Source of the DNA: Eubacterium sp. AB3007
GTDB taxonomy: Bacteria > Bacillota > Clostridia > Peptostreptococcales > Anaerovoracaceae
Direction of reading: 5' to 3'
Assembly: GCF_000688015.1 (NCBI RefSeq)
Contig: NZ_JIAD01000001.1
Coordinates: forward strand, 434,001 to 498,000
Length of the DNA stretch: 64,000 nt
Shown: positions 35,645-44,126 of the stretch, one piece after another
Position numbering within the stretch: position 1 is the stretch's first letter
How the letters are laid out: each line of letters opens with the position of its first letter
The notes under the pieces: model-generated
Database searches by the model: none
Told to the model about the DNA's origin: nothing
What the model saw: only the letters and a program-made list of their open reading frames with translations
Program-made: the position numbers and the translations under genes

Positions 35645-37042
35645 TTACATTCTGATTTCTACGATGTTTGTCCTGACGATCAGGCGACCGTTGACCATCC
35701 TTTTTCTGTGAATCGTCGCATACAGGCGATCACCGTGGTAAAAAAGGCCCTCGAGCTCCCCTTTCAGAATGGGACGAATGGACTTCACATAGCGTCCCTT
35801 TCGAGTAAAAAAAGAGATCACATTGTCCGAGTTGGACTGGCCCCGGCTTTGTGCCCTAACCAGATGTTTCTCGTCAAACGTGATCGTCTGTGTCGTCAAC
35901 TGACGGTATTTCTTCTCCGTGCGAAAATAACTGCGCACCCTGTAATCTCGGTCCAGCCTAAGATAAGCTCTCTGGTTCCGTACCTTCAGATAGATCCGGT
36001 CGGTATAGGGATCAAAGGCGATAGAACTGAATGCGCGGATGGACCTAAGTTGTTTCCCGGTAGCGCCGGACACCTTTCTCGGAAGACGTATCCGCACCTT
36101 TCCTATGCACTCCAGAGTTTCCGGTGAGATAATATGAATGAACAGTCGTTTCCTGGTTCCTACCGAAGAATGAGTCACCAGGATTTGTTTTCTGTCCGGC
36201 AGATAAGTCATGTCATTTGCGTGACCGAGAGGAAGTCTCCTGGAAACTCGTAGGATATGTCGACCTTCCATATCAAACTTGATGATCCTGGCAAACTGAA
36301 ACCGTGCACCTTTCTTGACAAACGACATATAGAGATACCTTCCATCACTACACGCCCCTTGGGTGGTTCGGTATTTCCGAAATGCCTTCTGCACCACCAA
36401 AGAACGCACGTTTAGTCGTGCATCTCCAGATCTCAGATAACGGACATGGACTTTCTTTCCTCGGATCTTTTCTGGCGGATAATTGTGGATGGGATCACCG
36501 TTAACACCTTCTCCCTTTGTCAAACGGTAGATCTTGCATGACTTTGCCTGGTCCAGATAGCTCAGCCATCCATAGAGTGTATACCGGTAGGAAACCCCAC
36601 TGTTCACAGCATGATGAAGCGTTCGCCTGTCACCACCCACGATGGCGATGTGCATCCACACGCCTCTGAAATTTCGTCCCGTGTTGAAGCAGACGATATC
36701 GCCAGCCTGGATCTTCTTCTGTTTCCTGGCGTATTCCGATGGACTTCGTATATTGCATACCTTTCGGGCATGGGCAGACATCCAGGCGTTATGGGTTCGC
36801 ACAAAGCCTCCTGACGGGTATTTCTTAATGCCATAATACTTGTGTACTGCCCATCCACAGTATGTGGTGCAGACCAGTTCTCCCCTTCCTATCCCATAAG
36901 GGGTTCCGTTACGACTGTTTAGTTTCCTGTCAGTCACGTCCTTCCCCCAGACAGGGCCAGCTGCGGCCTGTACTTGTTCTACACCGAAGCACAAAACAAG
37001 AAGCAGCGCGAGGATCAGTATAGCCCTCTTCCTTACTACCAT
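35645..37042 (-). CDS. Secreted NlpC/P60- or CHAP-like protein with a C-terminal propeller-like domain
   Basis: A 465-residue exported protein. A signal peptide spans about 1-26. Residues 45-165 look like a papain-fold peptidoglycan hydrolase or amidase: Cys at 58 or 62 in ELVCTTYCGWAVHKYYG, then AGDIVCFN and WMHIAIVGGD with a candidate catalytic His at 131. Residues 200-465 are repetitive beta-strand sequence rich in Arg and Lys (CSDGRYLYMS, HANDMTYLPD, FSSIAFDPYTDRIYLKV), suggesting a propeller. AAAGGAG lies 6 bases before the ATG at 37042, which decides the start over in-frame codons up to 37195 that cross hairpins. It is the first gene of the surface operon. Confidence 0.75.
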   Translation of the reverse strand: MVVRKRAILILALLLVLCFGVEQVQAAAGPVWGKDVTDRKLNSRNGTPYGIGRGELVCTTYCGWAVHKYYGIKKYPSGGFVRTHNAWMSAHARKVCNIRSPSEYARKQKKIQAGDIVCFNTGRNFRGVWMHIAIVGGDRRTLHHAVNSGVSYRYTLYGWLSYLDQAKSCKIYRLTKGEGVNGDPIHNYPPEKIRGKKVHVRYLRSGDARLNVRSLVVQKAFRKYRTTQGACSDGRYLYMSFVKKGARFQFARIIKFDMEGRHILRVSRRLPLGHANDMTYLPDRKQILVTHSSVGTRKRLFIHIISPETLECIGKVRIRLPRKVSGATGKQLRSIRAFSSIAFDPYTDRIYLKVRNQRAYLRLDRDYRVRSYFRTEKKYRQLTTQTITFDEKHLVRAQSRGQSNSDNVISFFTRKGRYVKSIRPILKGELEGLFYHGDRLYATIHRKRMVNGRLIVRTNIVEIRM

Positions 37043-37101
37043 GTTCTCTCCTTTCATGATCTCTCCAAAAATCCCCTTACTAAGTCGTAAAAATGAAAAA
37101 A

Positions 37102-37128
37102 GCGGAGTCCGTCGCCGGTTCTCCGCGA
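37102..37128 (-). terminator. Terminator-like hairpin in the leader of the 37042 gene
   Basis: On the minus strand GCGGAG pairs with CTCCGC over a loop that can add CCG/CGG pairs, followed directly by TTTTTTCATTTTT. It lies about 60 bases upstream of the ATG with no promoter between, so it is a candidate attenuator rather than a simple end. Confidence 0.65.
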
Positions 37129-37160
37129 AAAGAAATGTTGGAATTACAACAAAAACAAGA

Positions 37161-37188
37161 AAAGGAGCGATCCTGTGATCGCTCCTTT
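37161..37188 (-). terminator. Strong terminator hairpin after the ACT/paaK genes
   Basis: AAAGGAGCGATC (37161-37172) and GATCGCTCCTTT (37177-37188) form a perfect 12-bp stem with a 4-base loop. On the minus strand it is followed by TCTTGTTTTTG, a broken T tract. It lies about 60 bases after the ACT stop, but also just after a predicted promoter start. Confidence 0.8.
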
Positions 37189-37209
37189 CAGGCATAGTTC
37201 TGCACGACT

Positions 37210-37238
37210 ATGATAGCATGACTGCAGTGTTGTGTCAA
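37210..37238 (-). promoter_or_regulatory. Promoter of the surface operon
   Basis: On the minus strand a consensus TTGACA (37233-37238) and TATCAT (37210-37215) are spaced by 17 bp. They sit 11 bases past the ACT stop. The resulting leader of about 160 bases contains both terminator-like hairpins. Confidence 0.75.
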
Positions 37239-37248
37239 GTGGCTGATT

Positions 37249-37680
37249 CTATAATTTTGCAAGGTCTTCTGTGGAAAGAAGTCGGATGCCTGCATAGTTC
37301 AGAACCTTTCCTGCCTTGTCAGGATCCGCGACGCGAAGGATGATGTACGCTTCCCCCACCTTCTGTGCAGTAAAGGCATAGGCGTATTCCACGTTGATGT
37401 CGGAAGCTTCCAACGCCTCCAGGATATGAACGAGGGCGCCGGGTTTGTCTTCAATGGTGACGGCCAGGACCGGTGTGGTCTGGAACACATACCCCTCGTT
37501 CTTCAACACGTTCATCAGCTCATAGGTGTCATCTACGATGACTCGAATGACGCCGTATTCTGCCACCTCTGCCAGACAGAGGGCTCTCATGTTGATATCA
37601 TGCTGTCTGAGGAGTCTGGTAAACTCCAACAGGGCCCCTGGCCTGTTCTCAAGAAATACGGAAAGTTGTTTGATGGTCAT
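37249..37680 (-). CDS. Tandem ACT-domain protein
   Basis: A 143-residue protein made of two ACT-type ligand-binding domains (MTIKQLSVFLENRPGALLEF, then VLAVTIEDKPGALVHILEALEA). ACT pairs usually bind amino acids and regulate enzymes or transcription. It follows paaK by 16 bases; the ACT-paaK pairing is common in anaerobes that degrade aromatic amino acids or indolepyruvate-type acids. The start at 37680 is the ATG just before the first ACT strand; the longer frame to 37782 runs into paaK and adds no family sequence. Confidence 0.88.
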   Translation of the reverse strand: MTIKQLSVFLENRPGALLEFTRLLRQHDINMRALCLAEVAEYGVIRVIVDDTYELMNVLKNEGYVFQTTPVLAVTIEDKPGALVHILEALEASDINVEYAYAFTAQKVGEAYIILRVADPDKAGKVLNYAGIRLLSTEDLAKL

Positions 37681-37696
37681 GATCCCTCTCCTCTCT

Positions 37697-38995
37697 CTAT
37701 AGGTTTCGCTTGTCGATAATACGCTGCGCCTTTCCTTCGCTCCTCTGGATGGTCTTAGGCGCAACGAGTTTGACGTTGACATAGATCCCCAACATGGATT
37801 TCAGGGCACCTACCAGGCTCTTCTGACGGTGTTCCATCTCCTTCATGGAGTCGGAGAACATCTCGTTTGTCATCTCTACCTGCAGTTCCAGCTTGTCGCT
37901 GTTGTTCTCTCTGGTGACAATAATCACATAGTTTGCCGGATAGCCTTCTCTCATCAGGACGGTCTCGATCTGGCTTGGGAATACGTTGACGCCCTTGACG
38001 ATGAGCATGTCGTCGCTTCTGCCCATTGGCTTTCTCATCTTTACGAAGGTTCTGCCACAGGAGCAGGGATTGTTTGACAGAATCGTGATGTCTTTGGTGC
38101 GATAGCGGAGAAGAGGAAACGCCTCCTTGGTGATGCTGGTAAATACCAACTCCCCTTTCTCTCCGGGACCCAGGACCTTTCCTGTATCCGGATCAATGAT
38201 CTCTGCAATGAAGTGGTCTTCGTTGATGTGCATCCCTGTCTGTTCCTCACATTCGAAAGCGACACCGGGACCTGAGATCTCTGTCAGTCCGTAGATATCA
38301 TAGGCTTTGATACCGAGTTTTTCTTCGATATCGTGGCGCATGTTCTCGCTCCAGGCTTCTGCACCGAAGATTCCTGCCTTCAGGCTGATCTGATCTTTCA
38401 GCCCCCGTTCTGTGATGGTCTCTGCCAGATAGGCCGCATAGGATGGTGTACAGCAGAGGATCGTGGTCTTCAGATCGGTCAGGAACTGGATCTGGCGATC
38501 TGTATTTCCGGAGGACATGGGAAGCGTAAGAGAACCCAGTTTGTGGCTGCCGCCGTCAAGTCCGGCGCCTCCGGTAAAGAGTCCGTATCCGTAGGAAACG
38601 TGGACCACATCCTGTGCTGTTCCTCCAGCAGCGACCAGGGCTCTGGCACAACAGTCTTCCCACAGATCCAGGTCATGTTGTGTGTAGAAGGCGACCACAC
38701 GTCTGCCGGTTGTCCCACTTGTGGAGTGGATCCGTACACAATCTGAAAGAGATCTTGCCATCAGTCCATAGGGATACGCCTCTCTGAGGTCGTCCTTGGT
38801 GAGGAATGGAAGTTTCCAGAGATCTTCGATCCCCTTGATGTCACCAGGTTCTACGCCCTTTTCTTTCATCTTGTTTCTGTAGTACTCTACATTCTCGTAC
38901 ACATTTCGGACCTGGCTGACAAGTCTCTCATTTTGCCAGGTCGTGATCTGATCACGGGAGGCTGTCTCGATCTCCTGTTGATAATATCTTCCCAT
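37697..38995 (-). CDS. paaK: Phenylacetate-CoA ligase
   Basis: A 432-residue adenylate-forming ligase that activates phenylacetate or a related aryl acid with ATP and CoA. The AMP-binding signature is HSTSGTTGRRVV; the family-typical Cys and AYLAETITERGL, YGLTEISGPG and the C-terminal SDDMLIVKGVNVFPSQIE, which carries hinge contacts, are intact. With the ACT gene it forms a two-gene operon. An indolepyruvate oxidoreductase (iorAB), the usual partner, is not in the window, so the substrate could be indoleacetate, phenylacetate or another aryl acid. Confidence 0.9.
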   Translation of the reverse strand: MGRYYQQEIETASRDQITTWQNERLVSQVRNVYENVEYYRNKMKEKGVEPGDIKGIEDLWKLPFLTKDDLREAYPYGLMARSLSDCVRIHSTSGTTGRRVVAFYTQHDLDLWEDCCARALVAAGGTAQDVVHVSYGYGLFTGGAGLDGGSHKLGSLTLPMSSGNTDRQIQFLTDLKTTILCCTPSYAAYLAETITERGLKDQISLKAGIFGAEAWSENMRHDIEEKLGIKAYDIYGLTEISGPGVAFECEEQTGMHINEDHFIAEIIDPDTGKVLGPGEKGELVFTSITKEAFPLLRYRTKDITILSNNPCSCGRTFVKMRKPMGRSDDMLIVKGVNVFPSQIETVLMREGYPANYVIIVTRENNSDKLELQVEMTNEMFSDSMKEMEHRQKSLVGALKSMLGIYVNVKLVAPKTIQRSEGKAQRIIDKRNL

Positions 38996-39013
38996 TAATT
39001 ACTCTTCCTTTCT

Positions 39014-39054
39014 GAAAAACTACACCCATAGTACCACTTAGGGTGTAGTTTTTC
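39014..39054 (-). promoter_or_regulatory. Long palindrome containing the paaK promoter, possible operator or terminator
   Basis: GAAAAACTACACCC (39014-39027) is the exact reverse complement of GGGTGTAGTTTTTC (39041-39054), 14-bp arms with a 13-base centre. On the minus strand TTGAAA (39051-39056) and TACTAT (39028-39033) make a promoter with a 17-bp spacer that falls across one arm and the loop. The same hairpin with TTTTTC could terminate the purine operon ending at 39135. Confidence 0.6.
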
Positions 39055-39134
39055 AAGGATATGAAACAATTTTTTTGTATTATTTTGTTGCTGGACAACA
39101 AAGTCGCTTTTCGCAACTCTAACAGGACAACTAT

Positions 39135-42100
39135 CTAACGAAAGAACGCAACTGCGGAACGGAAGAGATGCATATCGTAATCTCCCGGCACGTTCTTATA
39201 GAGATCCTTGCCCGTTCTTTCCGCATGGCCCATCTTGCCCAAAACTCTGCCATCCGGGGAAGTGATGCCTTCGATAGCGTAATAGCTGCCGTTGGGGTTA
39301 TACTGGATCGCATTGGTGACATGACCATCCAGGTCCACGTACTGGGTCAGGATCTGGCCGTTCTCCGCCAACTGTCGGATAAGGGATTCCGGCGCGATGA
39401 ATCGTCCTTCCCCGTGGGAGATAGGAACACTGTAGATCTCCCCGGGTTTGGTTCCGGCCATCCAAGGTGACTTGTTGGAAGCCACACGCACACGGACGAT
39501 CTTTGACTGATGCCGGCGGATCTCATTGAAGGTCAAAGTCGCACTGTTCTCGTCGGTATCTACGATCTTGCCATAGGGAACCAATCCAAGCTTGACCAGG
39601 GCCTGGAAACCGTTGCAGATTCCGATCATCAGACCTTCTCTCTTGTCCAGGAATTCGGTCACGGCTTCCTTGATCTCCGGATTGCGGAAGAAGGCGGTGA
39701 TAAACTTTCCGGATCCATCAGGTTCATCTCCTCCGGAGAAACCTCCCGGAATAAAGATGATCTGAGACTGAGCGATCTTTTCGGCAAACTGGCTGACAGA
39801 CTCTGCAACAGCAGATGGTGTCAGGTTGTTGATAACAAAGATATCTGTCTCCGCACCAGCATCTGCGAACGCCTTTGCGGAGTCATATTCGCAGTTGGTA
39901 CCAGGGAACACCGGAATCAGTACACGAGGTCTCTCAATCGTATAGCTCGCGTGCGGACGGCTGTCAGCTTCGAAGGTGAAGGTCTCCAGTTTTCTGTCTG
40001 TCGGTTGGATGTTACACTTATAAACTGGCTCCAACTTGTTCTCGTAAGCTTCCATAAGGTCTTCCATGGGGATTTCAATATCCTTCAACATGATCGAAGA
40101 GCGTGAGATTGTAGTTCCCAGTTCGATGATGTTTTCTCCTTCTAGTTTTGTGCCTTTTGCCACCTCCAGGATAAATGCACCATAGTGGTAACCAAAGAGC
40201 CTCTTTTCATCGATGCTGTCAGCATACCGGAAACCGATCCCATTGCCCATAGACATCTTAAGGATGGCTTCGGCCACGCCGCCGAATGTCGGTGTATAGG
40301 CAGCCTCAACCACACCTGCCTCGTTCAGCTGGTCCATGATATCAAACAACGTCACCAGCGATTCGCCGGTGGGGATTCCATTCTCATCGTACTCAGGAAT
40401 CATCATAATAACATTATGGTCTACTCCCTTGAATTCGGGGGTGATGACCTTGCTGACCTTGTCTGTGGTGACGGCGAAGGAGATCAAAGTAGGAGGTACA
40501 TCGATATCCTCGAAGGTGCCGCTCATGGAATCTTTGCCTCCGATAGCAGCGATCCCCAGATCCTTCTGTGCCTTGAATGCACCCAGTACTGCTGCCATGG
40601 GCTTCCCCCATCTGGTAGCACCGGTACCAGGCTTTTCAAAATACTCCTGAAAACTCAGGTAGACTTCCTTGAAGGAAGCGCCTGCCGCCACCAGTTTGGA
40701 GGCGGATTCGACCACAGCCAGATAAGCTCCGTGATAAGGGCTGGCACTGGATATATCCGGATTGAAGCCCCAGGACATGAAGGAACAGGTGTCGGTGTGC
40801 TTCTTTTCGACAGAAATCAGGTTGACCATCGCCTGACTGGGAGTGCGTTGGAATTTACCTCCGAACGGCATCATGACCGTGCCGGCCCCAATGGTGGAGT
40901 CGAACTCCTCGGACAATCCTCGCTTGGAGCAGACGTTCAGGTCGGCAGCCATTTCCATATAATCCTTGCGGAAGTCCCCTGTCCCTGCCTTGGCGAAATC
41001 GTCGTGCATCGGAATCTCTACATCAATATGCTTTTCCGCACCGTTGGTGTCCAGGAAGGCGCGGGAAATGTTGACGATAGCCTTGCCGTTCCAGGATTCC
41101 TTCAGATACGGCTCTGCCACTACGACAGCTACTCTGGTGGCTTCCAGGTTTTCCATACGGGCAAGCTCGCAGAAGCGTTCTGCGTCCTTCTCGGCGACCA
41201 CGACAGCCATTCTCTCCTGGGATTCAGAGATAGCAAGTTCAGTGCCATCAAGTCCTTCGTATTTCTTTGGAACTGCGTTCAGATCTATGTCCAGTCCATC
41301 GGCCAGTTCGCCGATGGCAACAGATACGCCGCCTGCGCCAAAATCATTACAACGTTTGATCATACGGGAGGCTTCTTCGTTACGGAATAGTCTCTGTAGC
41401 TTACGCTCTTCGGGAGCATTTCCTTTCTGTACCTCTGCTCCGCAGGTCTCTAGAGATTCCAGGGTGTGCTTCTTGGAAGCGCCGGTAGCACCACCACATC
41501 CATCTCTTCCGGTCTTTCCACCCAGCAGAATGACGATATCGCCAGCTTCCGGCCGTTCTCTGACCACGTTCTCAGCAGGGGCCGCCGCGATGACAGCGCC
41601 TACCTCCATGCGCTTGGCAACATAGCCCGGGTGATAGACCTCGTCCACCTGCCCTGTCGCCAGTCCAATCTGATTGCCATAGGAACTGTATCCGTCTGCT
41701 GCGGTGGTAACAATCTTGCGCTGTGGGAGTTTGCCTTCCAGCGTCTCAGACAGCGGTGTCAGTGGGTCTGCCGCACCGGTTACACGCATGGCGCTGTAGA
41801 CGTAACTTCTGCCAGACAGAGGATCGCGGATCGCGCCGCCGATACAGGTAGCAGCTCCACCAAAAGGTTCGATCTCTGTGGGGTGATTGTGGGTCTCGTT
41901 CTTGAACAGGAGAAGCCACTCCTCGGTCTTTCCGTCCACATTCACATCCATCTTGACGGTGCAGGCATTGATCTCCTCGGACTCATCCAGCTTGTCCAGT
42001 TTTCCTTCCTTGCGTAGGTACTTGGCGGCCAACGTACCCATATCCATCAGATTGACGGGTTTGGTGCGACCAAGTTCCTTTCTTGTGGAGATGTAATCCT

Positions 42101-42836
42101 CATAGGCTGTCTGGATCTCCGGGTCGTGGAACTTAACGCTGTCGATGGTAGTGTTGAAAGTGGTATGCCGGCAGTGATCGGACCAGTAGGTGTCGATTAC
42201 CTTGATCTCTGTGATGGTGGGCTCCCTGTCTTCTCCCCGGAAGTACTCCTGGCAGAATTTCAGATCAGCCAGGTCCATGGCGAGTCCCCTGGCATCCAAA
42301 AATTCCTCCAGCGCCTTCTCATCCATGGAGTTGAACCCTTCTACGACCTCCACTTCTGTAGGGATATCATAGGTCATCTTCAGCGTATCGAAGGTGTCCA
42401 GAGACGCCTCTCTGGCTTCCACCGGATTGATGACGTATTTCTTGATCGTGTCAATCTCTGCCTGGCCCAGATCCCCTTTCAGTAGATATACCTTGGCTGA
42501 TCTTACCTCTGGTCGTTCTCCCTTGGAGATCAGCTGGATACACTCTGAAGCGGAATTGGCCCGCTGGTCGAACTGTCCGGGGAGATACTCCACCGCAAAC
42601 ACGCTGGTATTGTCCGGAATCACCAGTTCTTCGAATGTGTCATCCACCTGTGGCTCAGAGAAGACAGTGCTGACCACACTACGGAAAAGTTCCTCGTCGA
42701 TGCCCTCTACGTCGTAGCGGTTGATGATGCGAAGATCTTCGATGGGCAGTCCAAACAGAGCACAAAGCTCGCTGGACAGCGCCTGCGCTTCTCCTGCAAA
42801 GTCTTTTTTCTTTTCAACGTATATTCTGTATACCAT
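39135..42836 (-). CDS. purL: Phosphoribosylformylglycinamidine synthase, single-chain
   Basis: A 1233-residue single-chain FGAM synthase, joining the PurL synthase domain and a glutaminase domain in one protein, as in enterobacteria and Clostridia. The synthase part has FDTLKM..., the conserved FKNETHNHPTEIEPFGGAATCIGG and DGCGGATGASKKH, and GGKDSMSGTFEDI. The glutaminase has nucleophile C1074 in GICNGFQALVKLGL and the HGEGRF segment for the catalytic triad His. It converts FGAR to FGAM, step 4 of purine synthesis. The start is the ATG at 42836, two bases after purD. Confidence 0.97.
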   Translation of the reverse strand: MVYRIYVEKKKDFAGEAQALSSELCALFGLPIEDLRIINRYDVEGIDEELFRSVVSTVFSEPQVDDTFEELVIPDNTSVFAVEYLPGQFDQRANSASECIQLISKGERPEVRSAKVYLLKGDLGQAEIDTIKKYVINPVEAREASLDTFDTLKMTYDIPTEVEVVEGFNSMDEKALEEFLDARGLAMDLADLKFCQEYFRGEDREPTITEIKVIDTYWSDHCRHTTFNTTIDSVKFHDPEIQTAYEDYISTRKELGRTKPVNLMDMGTLAAKYLRKEGKLDKLDESEEINACTVKMDVNVDGKTEEWLLLFKNETHNHPTEIEPFGGAATCIGGAIRDPLSGRSYVYSAMRVTGAADPLTPLSETLEGKLPQRKIVTTAADGYSSYGNQIGLATGQVDEVYHPGYVAKRMEVGAVIAAAPAENVVRERPEAGDIVILLGGKTGRDGCGGATGASKKHTLESLETCGAEVQKGNAPEERKLQRLFRNEEASRMIKRCNDFGAGGVSVAIGELADGLDIDLNAVPKKYEGLDGTELAISESQERMAVVVAEKDAERFCELARMENLEATRVAVVVAEPYLKESWNGKAIVNISRAFLDTNGAEKHIDVEIPMHDDFAKAGTGDFRKDYMEMAADLNVCSKRGLSEEFDSTIGAGTVMMPFGGKFQRTPSQAMVNLISVEKKHTDTCSFMSWGFNPDISSASPYHGAYLAVVESASKLVAAGASFKEVYLSFQEYFEKPGTGATRWGKPMAAVLGAFKAQKDLGIAAIGGKDSMSGTFEDIDVPPTLISFAVTTDKVSKVITPEFKGVDHNVIMMIPEYDENGIPTGESLVTLFDIMDQLNEAGVVEAAYTPTFGGVAEAILKMSMGNGIGFRYADSIDEKRLFGYHYGAFILEVAKGTKLEGENIIELGTTISRSSIMLKDIEIPMEDLMEAYENKLEPVYKCNIQPTDRKLETFTFEADSRPHASYTIERPRVLIPVFPGTNCEYDSAKAFADAGAETDIFVINNLTPSAVAESVSQFAEKIAQSQIIFIPGGFSGGDEPDGSGKFITAFFRNPEIKEAVTEFLDKREGLMIGICNGFQALVKLGLVPYGKIVDTDENSATLTFNEIRRHQSKIVRVRVASNKSPWMAGTKPGEIYSVPISHGEGRFIAPESLIRQLAENGQILTQYVDLDGHVTNAIQYNPNGSYYAIEGITSPDGRVLGKMGHAERTGKDLYKNVPGDYDMHLFRSAVAFFR

Positions 42837-42838
42837 CC

Positions 42839-44107
42839 CTATGCCTCCAGTGCTTTCAGTGCTCTCTGACCGATATCGTTTCTATAGAAGCCGTTTTCGA
42901 AGCCGATCCGCTTCACGGAAGTGTAGGCTTTGTCGATGGCCTCTGCCAGGGTATCTGCGCATTCAGTGACGCCTATGCAACGGCCGCCATTGGACAGAAG
43001 CTGGCCCTGCTCGCCTTTCCTGGCGCCGGCGATGAACACGTGGGCAAGATCCTCTGGAATCTCCAAAGGGCATCCCTTCTCGTAAGAACCAGGGTATCCC
43101 TTGGAGGCCAGCACCACACAGCAGGCGGCCTGGTCTGAGAATGTCACCTCGGCTTCTGCCAGCGTCCCTTCCGAGACATGGAGCATGATATCCAGAAGAT
43201 CTGAGGTAAGCAGCGGGAGCACCACCTGCGTCTCCGGATCCCCAAATCGGCAATTGTACTCGATGACCTTGGGGCCATCAGCGGTGATCATAAGGCCGAA
43301 ATATAGGCAGCCCTTGAAGGTGCGTCCTTCTTTATTCATGGCGATCATGGTTGGCAGGAATATCTCTTCTGCACACTGCTCTGCCACCGCTTCTGTATAG
43401 TAAGGGTTCGGGGCGACTGTGCCCATCCCGCCGGTATTTGGACCCTGATCACCATCATAAGCCCGCTTATGGTCCATAGAGGATACCATTGGGACCAGTG
43501 TGTTGCCATCGGTGAAAGCCAGAACGGACACCTCAGGGCCTTCCAGATATTCTTCGATGACAACGCAGCTTCCGCTATCCCCAAAAATTTTATCTTCCAT
43601 CATGGAATTCACGGCTTTCACTGCCTCTTCCCTTGTCTGGGCGATGGTCACGCCCTTCCCCTTCGCAAGACCGTCTGCTTTTATGACCACTGGGATTTTA
43701 CATTCCTGTACGTAGTCCAGGGCTTCTTCCATCTCGGTGAAGGTCTCATAGGCTGCCGTTGGGATACCATATGCTTTCATGAGCTCCTTGGAGAAGGCCT
43801 TGCTGCCCTCGATGATGGCGGCTTCCTTATTTGGTCCAAAGCAGGGGATACCTTCCGCCTCCAGCAGATCAACGCAGCCCATGACCAGCGGATCATCCGG
43901 GGCGACTACCGCAAAATCGATAGCATGAGTCTTGGCAAACTCCACGATAGCAGGCAGATCTTCTGCGCCAACACCTGTGCAGATACAATCATCCTCCATA
44001 CCACCGTTTCCGGGCAGCGCGTAGATGGTCTCTGCCTTGGGATTCTCTTTGATTTTCTTGATAATGGCGTGCTCTCTTCCGCCGCCACCTATGACCATGA
44101 TATTCAA
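42839..44107 (-). CDS. purD: Phosphoribosylamine-glycine ligase
   Basis: A 422-residue ATP-grasp ligase that makes GAR from phosphoribosylamine and glycine. It opens with (M)NIMVIGGGGREHAIIKKI, and has FGPNKEAAIIEGSKAFSKELM, VVIKADGLAKGKGV and the metal-binding EYNCRFGDPETQ. AAGGAGGT lies 7 bases before a TTG at 44107; the next ATG at 44098 would leave 16 bases, so a TTG start is preferred. A longer upstream frame runs into the previous gene. It sits 2 bases upstream of purL. Confidence 0.93.
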   Translation of the reverse strand: MNIMVIGGGGREHAIIKKIKENPKAETIYALPGNGGMEDDCICTGVGAEDLPAIVEFAKTHAIDFAVVAPDDPLVMGCVDLLEAEGIPCFGPNKEAAIIEGSKAFSKELMKAYGIPTAAYETFTEMEEALDYVQECKIPVVIKADGLAKGKGVTIAQTREEAVKAVNSMMEDKIFGDSGSCVVIEEYLEGPEVSVLAFTDGNTLVPMVSSMDHKRAYDGDQGPNTGGMGTVAPNPYYTEAVAEQCAEEIFLPTMIAMNKEGRTFKGCLYFGLMITADGPKVIEYNCRFGDPETQVVLPLLTSDLLDIMLHVSEGTLAEAEVTFSDQAACCVVLASKGYPGSYEKGCPLEIPEDLAHVFIAGARKGEQGQLLSNGGRCIGVTECADTLAEAIDKAYTSVKRIGFENGFYRNDIGQRALKALEA

Positions 44108-44126
44108 ATGATCTACCTCCTTGGTT

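Noticed and set aside
37043..37195. N-terminal extension of the NlpC-like gene, with a signal-peptide-like hydrophobic run
   Set aside because: It would translate both leader hairpins, while AAAGGAG and a true signal peptide mark the ATG at 37042. The resemblance to a signal peptide is likely chance.
40185..41390. Long open frame on the plus strand, 401 codons
   Set aside because: Antisense to purL. Codon structure and homology belong to purL.
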